The notes under the pieces: model-generated
Database searches by the model: none
Told to the model about the DNA's origin: nothing
The model's input: the letters and a program-made list of their open reading frames with translations, nothing else
DNA from: Nitrospirota bacterium
GTDB lineage: Bacteria; Nitrospirota; UBA9217
Assembly: GCA_017885365.1 (NCBI GenBank)
Contig: JAFNGD010000246.1
Span: forward strand, 1 to 6,160
Reading direction: 5' to 3'
Length of the DNA stretch: 6,160 nucleotides
Shown: positions 1-5,246 of the stretch, in pieces
How the letters are laid out: every line of letters begins with the position of its first letter
Position numbering within the stretch: the stretch's first letter is position 1
Made by a program: the position numbers and the translations under genes

Positions 1-113
1 CCGGACTCGGTCTGTCCATCGCCAACCGGATCATTACCAATCATGGCGGCGTCATCAATGTCCGTTCCGGTCCCGGACAGGGCACGACATTCACCATAGC
101 TCTTCCCCGCTAA
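1..113 (+). CDS. Sensor histidine kinase, C-terminal end (partial)
   Basis: Only the last 36 codons are in the window, read from base 3 to the TAA at 111-113. The peptide opens with [11 protein letters not shown], the G2 box of the HATPase_c ATP-binding domain of histidine kinases, continues with HGG and ends with [12 protein letters not shown], a usual C-terminus for this fold. No receiver or other domain follows, so this is a kinase that ends at its catalytic domain. The role inferred from the family is ATP-dependent autophosphorylation followed by phosphotransfer to a response regulator. The HD-GYP response regulator starting at 419 is a reasonable partner by position, but the intervening hairpins and sigma-54 promoter mean it has its own transcription start. 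Sensor domain and phosphorylated histidine lie upstream of the window. The fold assignment is firm; substrate and partner are unknown. Confidence 0.9.
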   Translation, partial: GLGLSIANRIITNHGGVINVRSGPGQGTTFTIALPR

Positions 114-127
114 GACCTCCTGAAGTT

Positions 128-147
128 CCCTGCAGCAAGCTGCAGGG
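128..147. repeat. GC-rich palindrome, REP-like hairpin, copy 1
   Basis: Arms CCCTGCAGC (128-136) and GCTGCAGGG (139-147) are perfectly complementary around a two-base centre, so physically an 8-bp stem with a CAAG loop. It begins 14 bases after the kinase stop codon. No T-run follows, so it does not look like a standard intrinsic terminator, although it could protect the 3' end of the kinase transcript. A related palindrome lies about 66 bp downstream, which suggests a paired repetitive extragenic palindrome rather than a one-off structure. Copy number in the genome cannot be judged from this window. Confidence 0.6.
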
Positions 148-193
148 AGTATTCGATCCTCCGGTTCCTATGTCCGGCCAGACCGCCCGCTGA

Positions 194-228
194 CCCCGCA
201 GCAGACTGCAGGGGAACGCGCTCGTTCC
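194..228. repeat. GC-rich palindrome copy 2 with adjoining hairpin
   Basis: CCCCGCAG (194-201) pairs with CTGCAGGGG (206-214), leaving one bulged A at 210 and a CAGA loop. It resembles the 128-147 palindrome in stem sequence and loop. A second short stem, GGAACG (213-218) with CGTTCC (223-228) around CGCT, shares two G residues with the first, so the two cannot both form completely. There is no T-run. The element sits immediately upstream of the palindromic operator pair and may help insulate the next promoter from kinase read-through, but that is inference. Confidence 0.5.
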
Positions 229-238
229 TGGATCCCTT

Positions 239-269
239 GACAACATGTCATTCTCCAGGACAAGTTGTC
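239..269. promoter_or_regulatory. Paired palindromic operators, likely enhancer-binding protein sites (unit 1)
   Basis: Two palindromes with centres 20 bp apart: GACAACATGTC (239-249; TGACA-N3-TGTCA when extended by one base each side) and GACAAGTTGTC (259-269). The second lies in a 14-base string, GGACAAGTTGTCAG, that recurs exactly at 5142-5155 upstream of the second unit. The centres lie at about -106 and -86 relative to the start predicted from the sigma-54 promoter at 324-339. That is the position and helical spacing expected for upstream sites of an NtrC-type AAA+ activator. I do not recognise the motif as belonging to a specific described regulator. The TTGACA at 237-242 resembles a sigma-70 -35 box, but nothing suitable lies 16-18 bp downstream. 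Confidence 0.72.
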
Positions 270-323
270 AGCATCCTCCCCCGTCTTCGCCAAAAATCCC
301 CTGTAATTTCAAAGCACCTGGAG

Positions 324-339
324 TGGCATGGTAATTGCG
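324..339 (+). promoter_or_regulatory. Sigma-54 (RpoN) -24/-12 promoter of unit 1
   Basis: TGGCATG, four bases (GTAA), then TTGCG match the consensus TGGCACG-N4-TTGCW, with the invariant GG (325-326) and GC (337-338) exactly 12 bp apart. Transcription should begin near 350, leaving a leader of about 69 bases before the ATG at 419. The promoter also settles a start-codon question: the in-frame TTG at 335 is part of the -12 element and would not be transcribed. Such promoters need an ATP-driven activator, here presumably bound at 239-269. Confidence 0.88.
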
Positions 340-380
340 ATATAACCAGCAATGCAGCCGGCCCTGTAACGTCCCGCTGC

Positions 381-408
381 TCCTTATCCGATTCCGAATG
401 CGGAAGGA
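381..408 (+). promoter_or_regulatory. Leader hairpin masking the ribosome binding site of the HD-GYP gene
   Basis: The likely Shine-Dalgarno GGAAGGA (402-408) lies 10 bases before the ATG at 419. Upstream TCCTT (381-385) and CCG (388-390) are complementary to AAGGA (404-408) and CGG (401-403), giving an 8-bp stem with a two-base bulge and a ten-base loop. An alternative small stem, TTCCG (392-396) with CGGAA (401-405), also covers part of the site. Translation could therefore be controlled by a protein or RNA that opens the stem. The leader of the paralogous gene at 5327 shows no equivalent structure, which lowers confidence that this is functional. Confidence 0.4.
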
Positions 409-418
409 TGCTCGTCCA

Positions 419-1429
419 ATGACCTCGAAGATATTGCTCGTCGACGATGAAGCCAGGATCCTGGATGTGCTCTCCTGCATGCTTGCGGAGTTGGGCCACA
501 ACGTCAAAACGGCCTCGAGGCCGGATGAAGCGCTCGACCTGGTCGGTAAAGAGAAGTTCCACATGGCATTTGTCGACAATTTGCTCGGGCCCGTGGAAGG
601 GATCGATCTTATCGGGAAGTTGGGCAAGGTCGACCCCGATCTTCATTTTGTGATCATGACCGGCAATCCGGACATCGAAATGGCGATCCATGCGCTCAAA
701 AAAGGTGTCTCCGACTTCCTGCGCAAACCGTTCCATATCGAGGACCTATTGATCAGCATTGATCATGTGAAAAGAAAAAGAAAGCTCGAGCAGCAGCGAA
801 AAGAAATGATGTCAGGGCTTGAACAGAAGGTGCAGGAAAAGACGGATGAGCTGAAGCAAACGTATCTGTCGGTCCTGGTCACCCTGTCGCGTACTGTGGA
901 AAAGAGGGACCTGGGCACCTACGGCCACAGCGTGCGGGTCGGGGATATTGCCGCGCGGATCGGGGCGAACCTGGGGTTCACTCCGGAAGCGGTCGAGGAC
1001 CTTCGGGCCGCGTCCCTGCTGCACGACATCGGAAAGATCGGGATCAGCGATTTCATCCTGGCGAAGAAGGGACCGCTCAGCAGGGAAGAGCAGGCCATCA
1101 TCAAGAGCCATCCGGAGAAAGGTGTCGAGATCCTCAAGCCGCTCGTGCAGTTCGCGTCCATCCTGCCCGCGATCCGGTACCACCACGAACGGTACGACGG
1201 TACCGGCTATCCGGACGGCCTGTCCGGCGAGAGCATCCCGCTTGCGGCGCGGATCATCGCCGTGGCGGACACGTACGATGCCTTCATATCGGACAGGCCC
1301 TACCGCGGCGCGGGAACAATTGAAAAGGCCGTTGCGGAGCTCAAGACCTGCGCGGGAACGCAGTTCGACCCGCTGGTGGTGGACACATTTACTGCAGTGG
1401 TGCTGAATCGCGTTGAGGTCGTCGGCTGA
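419..1429 (+). CDS. Response regulator with HD-GYP domain, predicted cyclic-di-GMP phosphodiesterase
   Basis: 336 aa, cytosolic. The receiver domain (about 3-118) has acidic residues D9 and D10, phospho-acceptor D53 in FVDN, switch T81 and K103 in RKPF. A charged, probably coiled-coil linker (about 117-150) leads to an HD-GYP domain (about 150-330). Its metal and substrate motifs are intact: H170 in GHS, H202-D203 in LHDIGKIGI, H231, HHE at 255-257, GYP at 263-265 and D284 in VADTYDAF. By family knowledge it hydrolyses cyclic-di-GMP to pGpG or GMP, with activity set by receiver phosphorylation. The residue four before H170 is G166, not the Glu seen in trinuclear-metal members, so a two-metal site is more likely. 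ATG 419 was chosen over ATG 398 and TTG 335: it has a Shine-Dalgarno at 402-408, aligns with the paralogue's start at 5327, and TTG 335 lies inside the promoter. It is the first gene of unit 1. The upstream kinase is a possible phosphodonor. Confidence 0.93.
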   Translation: MTSKILLVDDEARILDVLSCMLAELGHNVKTASRPDEALDLVGKEKFHMAFVDNLLGPVEGIDLIGKLGKVDPDLHFVIMTGNPDIEMAIHALKKGVSDFLRKPFHIEDLLISIDHVKRKRKLEQQRKEMMSGLEQKVQEKTDELKQTYLSVLVTLSRTVEKRDLGTYGHSVRVGDIAARIGANLGFTPEAVEDLRAASLLHDIGKIGISDFILAKKGPLSREEQAIIKSHPEKGVEILKPLVQFASILPAIRYHHERYDGTGYPDGLSGESIPLAARIIAVADTYDAFISDRPYRGAGTIEKAVAELKTCAGTQFDPLVVDTFTAVVLNRVEVVG

Positions 1430-1530
1430 TCGGCCGGTCTTCAGAACGTATTGAAACAGTCGCGCAATGATTGGGTCGGGGAAAAACAACAGATCCATGG
1501 AGCGATCACTTTACAAGGAGGAGCAGAATC

Positions 1531-1992
1531 ATGAAAAAGCTGGTAATGGTTGGACTGGTAGTGCTGGTGGTGTTCGGTTTTGCGGGGAATGGTTTTACGG
1601 CGGAAAAGCGGGGGACCGCAGCAGAGGCGGAGAAGATGGTGAAGAAGGCCATAGCGATGGCCAAAGCCAAGGGAAATGATGCGGCTTTTGCCGAGATCAA
1701 CAACCCGAAGGGGCAGTTCACCGACCGGGACCTGTACGTGTTCGTATACGATATGAGCGGAAAGGTCGTGGCCCATGGACTGAACCTGAAGATGATCGGC
1801 AAGGAGCTGATCGATATGAAGGACGCTGACGGCAAGGAATTCGTCAAGGAGCGCGTCGAGATCGCAAAGACCAAGGGCAGCGGATGGCAGGATTACAAGT
1901 TCACCGACCCGCTCACCAAGATGATCGAGCACAAGCGGGCATACGTAGAGCGGCACGGGGACCTTATCTTCGGGTGCGGGATCTACAAGTAA
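1531..1992 (+). CDS. Exported single-Cache-domain protein
   Basis: 153 aa. Residues 1-24 form a signal peptide: a KK start, a hydrophobic core (about 4-18) and a likely cut after FTA, before EKRG. No lipobox cysteine or second membrane segment is seen, so a soluble periplasmic protein is expected. Residues about 30-153 resemble the Cache_2/single-Cache family, with FAEINNPKGQF, DLYVFVYDMSGKVVAHG and the C-terminal FGCGIYK. Cache domains bind small ligands and are normally the extracellular part of receptors; here the domain stands alone. It lies between the HD-GYP regulator (101 bases upstream) and a chemoreceptor (77 bases downstream), so a role in ligand sensing for that receptor is plausible but inferred. 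The start is set by a strong AAGGAGG at 1515-1521 and by the signal peptide; an upstream in-frame ATG at 1471 would bury the signal peptide. Confidence 0.88.
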   Translation: MKKLVMVGLVVLVVFGFAGNGFTAEKRGTAAEAEKMVKKAIAMAKAKGNDAAFAEINNPKGQFTDRDLYVFVYDMSGKVVAHGLNLKMIGKELIDMKDADGKEFVKERVEIAKTKGSGWQDYKFTDPLTKMIEHKRAYVERHGDLIFGCGIYK

Positions 1993-2010
1993 GAAGCGGG
2001 AACCTAGTCT

Positions 2011-2034
2011 GCGGGGCCGTTTCGACGGCCCCGC
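2011..2034 (+). terminator. Perfect GC-rich hairpin between Cache and chemoreceptor genes
   Basis: GCGGGGCCGT (2011-2020) and ACGGCCCCGC (2025-2034) form a perfect 10-bp stem closed by TTCG, 19 bases after the Cache stop codon. The sequence after it, CGCTGTAAGAATC, has no T-run, so strong intrinsic termination is doubtful. It may partly attenuate read-through into the receptor gene, or stabilise the 3' end of an HD-GYP/Cache transcript. No clear promoter is visible between it and the receptor start at 2070, which favours incomplete termination. Confidence 0.5.
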
Positions 2035-2069
2035 CGCTGTAAGAATCGCCGGGAACGTGGGAGGGTATC

Positions 2070-3926
2070 ATGGACATGAGAACACGAGTCAATAATCTGA
2101 ACATGATGACGAAGATCCTGATAGCGCCGGTGCTGGTCATCATTCTGCTGGTCCTGTTCGGGTTGGCATCCTATGTGGGCCTGGCGACCCAGAAGGGCGC
2201 GCTGAACGATATTTACAACAGCCGGTTCAAGAACTATCAGGTGAGCGCGAACCTCGTGAACGAGCTTACCGATGTGCATATGAACACCTACCGGCTCCTG
2301 AGCTGGGAGACTGCCCGCTATGACCGCGCCAAGATCGACAAGCTCGGCAAGGAACAGCTGGAAACGCTCAAGAAGGCCGTCGAGACGGTCAAGAAAGCTA
2401 CAGAGTCAAGCACCAGCACGCCTGAGGAAAAGAAGATCTACGAGGATATGAGCAAGGAGCTGGGTGATTACCAAAAAGCCATAGTTTCAGCGATCGATCT
2501 TGCGGATTCAGATTTGAATTTTGCCACCATGTTCATGGCCAAGGCGGATGAGGAGTTCATGGGCATCGAAAAGGTCACCCATGATCTCCTGGAGCTGGAG
2601 AATCGGATGAGCCAGGACGCCTATGGGAGCGCCATGAGGACCTTCACCAGGGTCATTGTGATCATGGCGATTGTCTTGCTGAGTGCCGTTGTGCTGTCTC
2701 TTGTCGTGAGCGTCCTTGTCGCGCGCAACATCAAACAGGCGGTGCATGAGGGCGTTGCAGTCGCGAAAGGGCTTGCCGTGGGCGACGTGTCCATGACCAT
2801 CCAGGCCACGAGCAGGGACGAGATCGGGACCTTGCTCTCCGCCATGAAGGAGATGGTCGATTCCATGAAAGCGAAAAGCGCCGTGGCCGAAAGGATCGCT
2901 GCCGGCGATTTGAACGTAAGCGTGAACGTGCTGTCGGACGAGGACCTGCTCGGGAAGTCCCTGACGACCATGATCGAGAAGCTGCGTACGGTGGTGTCGG
3001 ACGTCAAGACCGCGGCGGACAACGTGGCATCCGGGAGCCAGCAGCTCTCATCGGGTTCCGAACAGCTTTCGCAGGGGACGACCGAGCAGGCAGCGAGCGC
3101 GGAAGAGGCCTCATCATCCGTGGAGGAGATGAACGCCACGATCCGGCAGAACGCGGACAACGCGCTGCAGACCGAGAAGATCGCGCTCAAGAGCGCGAAC
3201 GACGCGCTCGAGAGCGGCAAAGCCGTGACTGAGGCGGTGACGGCGATGAAGGAGATTGCCGGCAAGATCTCGATCATCGAAGAGATCGCGCGCCAGACGA
3301 ACCTGCTTGCCCTGAACGCGGCGATCGAGGCAGCTCGAGCAGGCGAGCACGGCAAGGGATTTGCAGTAGTGGCGGCAGAGGTCCGGAAACTAGCGGAACG
3401 GAGTCAGGTGGCGGCAACGGAGATCAGCCGGCTCTCGGGAACGAGTGTGGAGGTCGCGGAGCGGGCCGGCGGTATGCTTGCCAAGCTCGTCCCTGACATT
3501 CAAAAGACCTCCGAACTCGTGCAGGAGATCAGCGCTGCATCCAAGGAACAGGCAGGCGGCGCGGACCAGATCAACAGCTCCATCCAGCAGCTGAACCAGG
3601 TGGTGCAGCAGAACGCGGGCGCTGCCGAAGAGATGTCGTCGACCGCTGAAGAACTGTCATCCCAGGCTAGCCAGCTTATGGAGGTCATGGCGTTCTTCAA
3701 AGTAGCCGGCCATGAGCATAACGAGCTTCCGGAGAGAAAAGCATCAAAAATCACGCATCCTGTGCCTGCGGTACGCAACGCCCCAAGCCGGGAAGTGAAG
3801 CCCGGAATGATGTCCGAAACTGCCGCTTCCCGACGGAAAGGCGTAAAGCTGGTGCTGACCTCAGCTGGGAAGGACAATGGCAACGAATCAGGGGATGCGA
3901 AGGATGCGGAGTACGAGAAATACTGA
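2070..3926 (+). CDS. Methyl-accepting chemotaxis protein with tandem HAMP and C-terminal tether motif
   Basis: 618 aa inner-membrane chemoreceptor. Membrane segment 1 is at about 15-37. A mostly helical periplasmic domain of about 155 residues (38-192) is consistent with a four-helix-bundle sensor. Membrane segment 2 is at about 193-217. HAMP 1 (218-267) carries GD (238-239) and DEIG (250-253). A second HAMP-like unit (267-312) carries GDL (279-281). The cytoplasmic signalling hairpin has its conserved tip around 404-445: [31 protein letters not shown] and EVRKLAERS, the CheA/CheW contact region. Glu/Gln/Ala-rich helices either side hold likely methylation sites. A flexible tail (about 546-618) ends in EYEKY, matching the x-aromatic-x-x-aromatic tether for CheR/CheB. 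The ligand is unknown. GGGAGGG (2059-2065) precedes ATG 2070; a second ATG two codons later is also possible. Family and topology are firm. Confidence 0.96.
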   Translation: MDMRTRVNNLNMMTKILIAPVLVIILLVLFGLASYVGLATQKGALNDIYNSRFKNYQVSANLVNELTDVHMNTYRLLSWETARYDRAKIDKLGKEQLETLKKAVETVKKATESSTSTPEEKKIYEDMSKELGDYQKAIVSAIDLADSDLNFATMFMAKADEEFMGIEKVTHDLLELENRMSQDAYGSAMRTFTRVIVIMAIVLLSAVVLSLVVSVLVARNIKQAVHEGVAVAKGLAVGDVSMTIQATSRDEIGTLLSAMKEMVDSMKAKSAVAERIAAGDLNVSVNVLSDEDLLGKSLTTMIEKLRTVVSDVKTAADNVASGSQQLSSGSEQLSQGTTEQAASAEEASSSVEEMNATIRQNADNALQTEKIALKSANDALESGKAVTEAVTAMKEIAGKISIIEEIARQTNLLALNAAIEAARAGEHGKGFAVVAAEVRKLAERSQVAATEISRLSGTSVEVAERAGGMLAKLVPDIQKTSELVQEISAASKEQAGGADQINSSIQQLNQVVQQNAGAAEEMSSTAEELSSQASQLMEVMAFFKVAGHEHNELPERKASKITHPVPAVRNAPSREVKPGMMSETAASRRKGVKLVLTSAGKDNGNESGDAKDAEYEKY

Positions 3927-3932
3927 GGAACA

Positions 3933-4023
3933 GGAAGGTGGGAAGGTAGGAAGGTAGTAAAACGCGAGCGAACAACAGCGTGCTTTTTCCCAACCTTCCA
4001 ACTTCACACCTTCTCAACTTCAC
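3933..4023. repeat. 8-bp-period inverted repeat between chemoreceptor and cheW
   Basis: The left arm is three tandem 8-bp units (GGAAGGTG, GGAAGGTA, GGAAGGTA; 3933-3956). The right arm is four degenerate 8-bp units of the opposite strand (AACCTTCC, AACTTCAC, ACCTTCTC, AACTTCAC; 3992-4023). They can pair as a long imperfect stem around a 35-base loop (3957-3991) that contains a small inner ACGC/GCGT stem (3962-3965 with 3978-3981). An outer complement, GGATGCG at 3893-3899 and 3902-3908 against CGCATCC at 4023-4029, reaches back into the last codons of the receptor gene. No coding potential or T-run is seen. This looks like a dispersed intergenic repeat or a degenerate tandem array folded on itself; its origin is unknown. 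Confidence 0.7.
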
Positions 4024-4061
4024 GCATCCTACCTCGCGAAGTTACCCTAGGGAGGCAAACC

Positions 4062-4562
4062 ATGACAACAGCGACTGACACGGAGACAACACAATATCTG
4101 ACTTTCAAGCTGGGTGATGAAGTATTCGCCCTGGACATTGGGAAGGTACGGGAGGTGCTCGACCTCACCTCGGTAACCAGCATCCCCCGCATGCCAGACT
4201 TCATGCGGGGCGTGATCAATCTGCGGGGAAGCGTGGTCCCCGTGGTGGACCTCCGGCGCAAGTTCAATATGGCCCTGTCCGAGAACACGGTGAACACGTG
4301 CATCATAATTTCGGAAATCACGGTGGACGGCGATACCACCGTCCTGGGCGCCCTGGCCGACTCGGTGCAGGAGGTGATCGATCTCGGCCCGGAGCACATG
4401 GCGCCCGCACCGCGGATCGGAACGAAGCTCAGGACGGACTTCATCAAGGGCATGGGCAAGCAGAACGACCGATTCGTCATCATTCTCGACATTGATAAGG
4501 TCTTCTCCGTTGATGAGCTTTCGCTGGTTCAGGCAGGGCAGGAAGTGCAGCAGGAGGTGTGA
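4062..4562 (+). CDS. cheW: Chemotaxis adaptor protein CheW
   Basis: 166 aa, cytosolic. A single CheW domain spans about residues 10-150. It opens with QYLTFKLGDEVFALDIGKVREVL, has the central signature FMRGVINLRGSVVPVVDLRRKF (residues 47-68), and ends with the FVIILDIDKVFS strand. It has no kinase or receiver extension, and its length is typical of a free CheW. CheW links chemoreceptor tips to the kinase CheA in polar arrays; the receptor encoded just upstream is an obvious client. No CheA is in the window, so the kinase partner must be encoded elsewhere. AGGGAGG (4049-4055) lies six bases before the ATG. The 135-base gap from the receptor holds the 8-bp-period inverted repeat and no evident promoter, so co-transcription with unit 1 is likely. 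The short acidic tail after about residue 150 is unremarkable. Confidence 0.96.
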   Translation: MTTATDTETTQYLTFKLGDEVFALDIGKVREVLDLTSVTSIPRMPDFMRGVINLRGSVVPVVDLRRKFNMALSENTVNTCIIISEITVDGDTTVLGALADSVQEVIDLGPEHMAPAPRIGTKLRTDFIKGMGKQNDRFVIILDIDKVFSVDELSLVQAGQEVQQEV

Positions 4563-4585
4563 CCGCACAAGGGTCCAGGGTTTCA

Positions 4586-4688
4586 CCGTGCCGGTCACCT
4601 GCGCATGCATCTATCCCCGAATTATCCCACAATGATTTGCATGAACGAAGATGTTCCGCGATCCAGAAATGACCGGCATCCGTGCCGG
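4586..4688 (+). repeat. Repeated CCGTGCCGG with a complementary segment
   Basis: CCGTGCCGG occurs at 4586-4594 and again at 4680-4688. TGACCGGCA at 4670-4678 can pair with TGCCGGTCA at 4589-4597 over 9 bp, or locally with TGCCGG (4683-4688) over 6 bp with a four-base loop. The two pairings exclude each other. This lies in the presumed 3' untranslated region of the cheW transcript and could be a folded RNA end, or chance in GC-rich DNA. Confidence 0.35.
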
Positions 4689-4860
4689 GAATAAAAATTA
4701 AATTTAGATGAAGAATGATAAGGACGCCACCTACGGCCTTGGCCAGGGCGGTCCAGGCGGTTCCTTAACGCCGGGAGCCGGCGAGGACCCGTCCGTGGTC
4801 TCCTTTGGCATGAATCACGTATTCTATGGTCCCCATTGTTCCTTGTACCCCCCCCAATTG

Positions 4861-4898
4861 CCCCTGAAGGGCCGCAAAGCCTTCAGGGGATCTTTCTT
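4861..4898 (+). terminator. Likely intrinsic terminator of unit 1
   Basis: CCCCTGAAGG (4861-4870) and CCTTCAGGGG (4880-4889) form a perfect 10-bp stem with a nine-base loop, followed by ATCTTTCTT (4890-4898), a moderately T-rich tract on the + strand. On the opposite strand the following sequence is not T-rich, so it is oriented to stop rightward transcription. It lies about 300 bases after cheW, implying a long 3' untranslated region unless an earlier stop exists. Confidence 0.65.
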
Positions 4899-5142
4899 AC
4901 CGCCCTGTTACAGCTTCCCATGGGTAATCGAATTTTCACTAATCCGAAATATTCCTGCAATACGCTACGGGCAGAAACTTTCTGGGATTGCCCATATACA
5001 GGCTGTCGAAAAATGCATAACGAGATTTGCCACCGTGCAGCAGCAGGAAGCATTGCCATAAAGCCCTTTGCAGAGGAGGCGTACTTGTTGGATTCTTTGC
5101 GCGACGTTCACGAAAACCCTTCCCCGGTAATACCCCCTCGTG

Positions 5143-5174
5143 GACAAGTTGTCAGGCCGTTCTGACAACTTGTA
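5143..5174. promoter_or_regulatory. Paired palindromic operators, likely enhancer-binding protein sites (unit 2)
   Basis: GACAAGTTGTC (5143-5153) and GACAACTTGTA (5164-5174, one mismatch to GACAA-N-TTGTC) have centres 21 bp apart. The pair also forms a perfect 12-bp inverted repeat, ACAAGTTGTCAG (5144-5155) and CTGACAACTTGT (5162-5173), around a six-base spacer. Centres are at about -109 and -88 from the start predicted for the sigma-54 promoter at 5231-5246, nearly the geometry of unit 1. There is no T-run, and position and recurrence favour an activator site over a terminator. The same protein probably binds both promoters. Confidence 0.75.
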
Positions 5175-5230
5175 CTGTATTGCCGCATCTTCATAGCACT
5201 GATATCAAAACAATTCAATGACTTCCGGAC

Positions 5231-5246
5231 TGGCACGGCAATTGCT
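5231..5246 (+). promoter_or_regulatory. Sigma-54 (RpoN) -24/-12 promoter of unit 2, consensus match
   Basis: TGGCACG, GCAA, TTGCT match the RpoN consensus at every defined position, with GG (5232-5233) and GC (5244-5245) 12 bp apart. The predicted start is near 5257, giving a leader of about 70 bases, almost the same length as in unit 1. A short TTGC/GCAA inverted repeat spans the -12 region (5242-5254). Activation is expected to depend on the protein bound at 5143-5174. Confidence 0.93.

Larger units (their letters stand above)
4563..5142. other. Non-coding stretch downstream of cheW
   Basis: I find no convincing gene. Short open frames here, for example from 4708 or 4836, lack a recognisable family, have poor composition and no matching ribosome binding site. 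Contents seen: complementary segments at 4586-4688, an A/T-rich patch at 4690-4707, a run of eight C at 4848-4855, and a terminator-like hairpin at 4861-4898. From 4899 to 5142 I see only minor inverted repeats, such as CAGAAA-C-TTTCTG at 4972-4984 nested inside GGGCA/TGCCC (4969-4973 with 4989-4993). There is no tRNA-like or rRNA-like sequence that I can recognise. Confidence 0.6.

Noticed and set aside
335..418. Longer HD-GYP protein starting at TTG 335 or ATG 398
   Set aside because: TTG 335 is inside the -12 element of the sigma-54 promoter and upstream of the predicted transcript start. ATG 398 lacks a good ribosome binding site, while ATG 419 has one and matches the paralogue's start.
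563..585. TGGCATT...TTGCT inside the HD-GYP gene as a sigma-54 promoter, and TTGTCGACAA within it as an operator
   Set aside because: GG and GC are 18 bp apart rather than 12. The palindrome has the half-sites in the reverse order to GACAA-N-TTGTC and encodes the conserved FVDN motif.
1471..1530. Upstream start (ATG 1471) for the Cache protein
   Set aside because: It would add 20 polar residues before an obvious signal peptide, and the strong AAGGAGG sits just before ATG 1531.
4021..4061. Cyclic-di-GMP (GEMM) riboswitch before cheW, suggested by GGAGGCAAACC
   Set aside because: The motif is simply the ribosome binding site region; the two-helix GEMM core and tetraloop receptor are not seen.
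248..4610. Long minus-strand reading frames opposite the coding genes
   Set aside because: They are antisense shadows of well-identified + strand genes in GC-rich DNA, with no family resemblance.
4806..4821. TGGCATG followed by AATCACGTA as a third sigma-54 promoter
   Set aside because: No TTGC element at the required distance.
4981..5020. GGCTGTCGAAAAATGC as an insertion-sequence end
   Set aside because: No matching inverted end, target duplication or transposase gene is present in the window.
5144..5173. The 12-bp inverted repeat as a transcription terminator
   Set aside because: No T-run follows on either strand, and it coincides with the operator pair shared with the other promoter.
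5203..5216. IHF-like site TATCAAAACAATTC between operator and promoter of unit 2
   Set aside because: The TTR half is displaced by one base from the WATCAA-N4-TTR consensus, and no matching site is evident in unit 1. It remains only a weak possibility.
4708..5221. Open reading frames in the gap between cheW and the receiver gene
   Set aside because: They have no recognisable family, a low-quality composition, overlap each other in different frames and run through the terminator hairpin or the operator pair.
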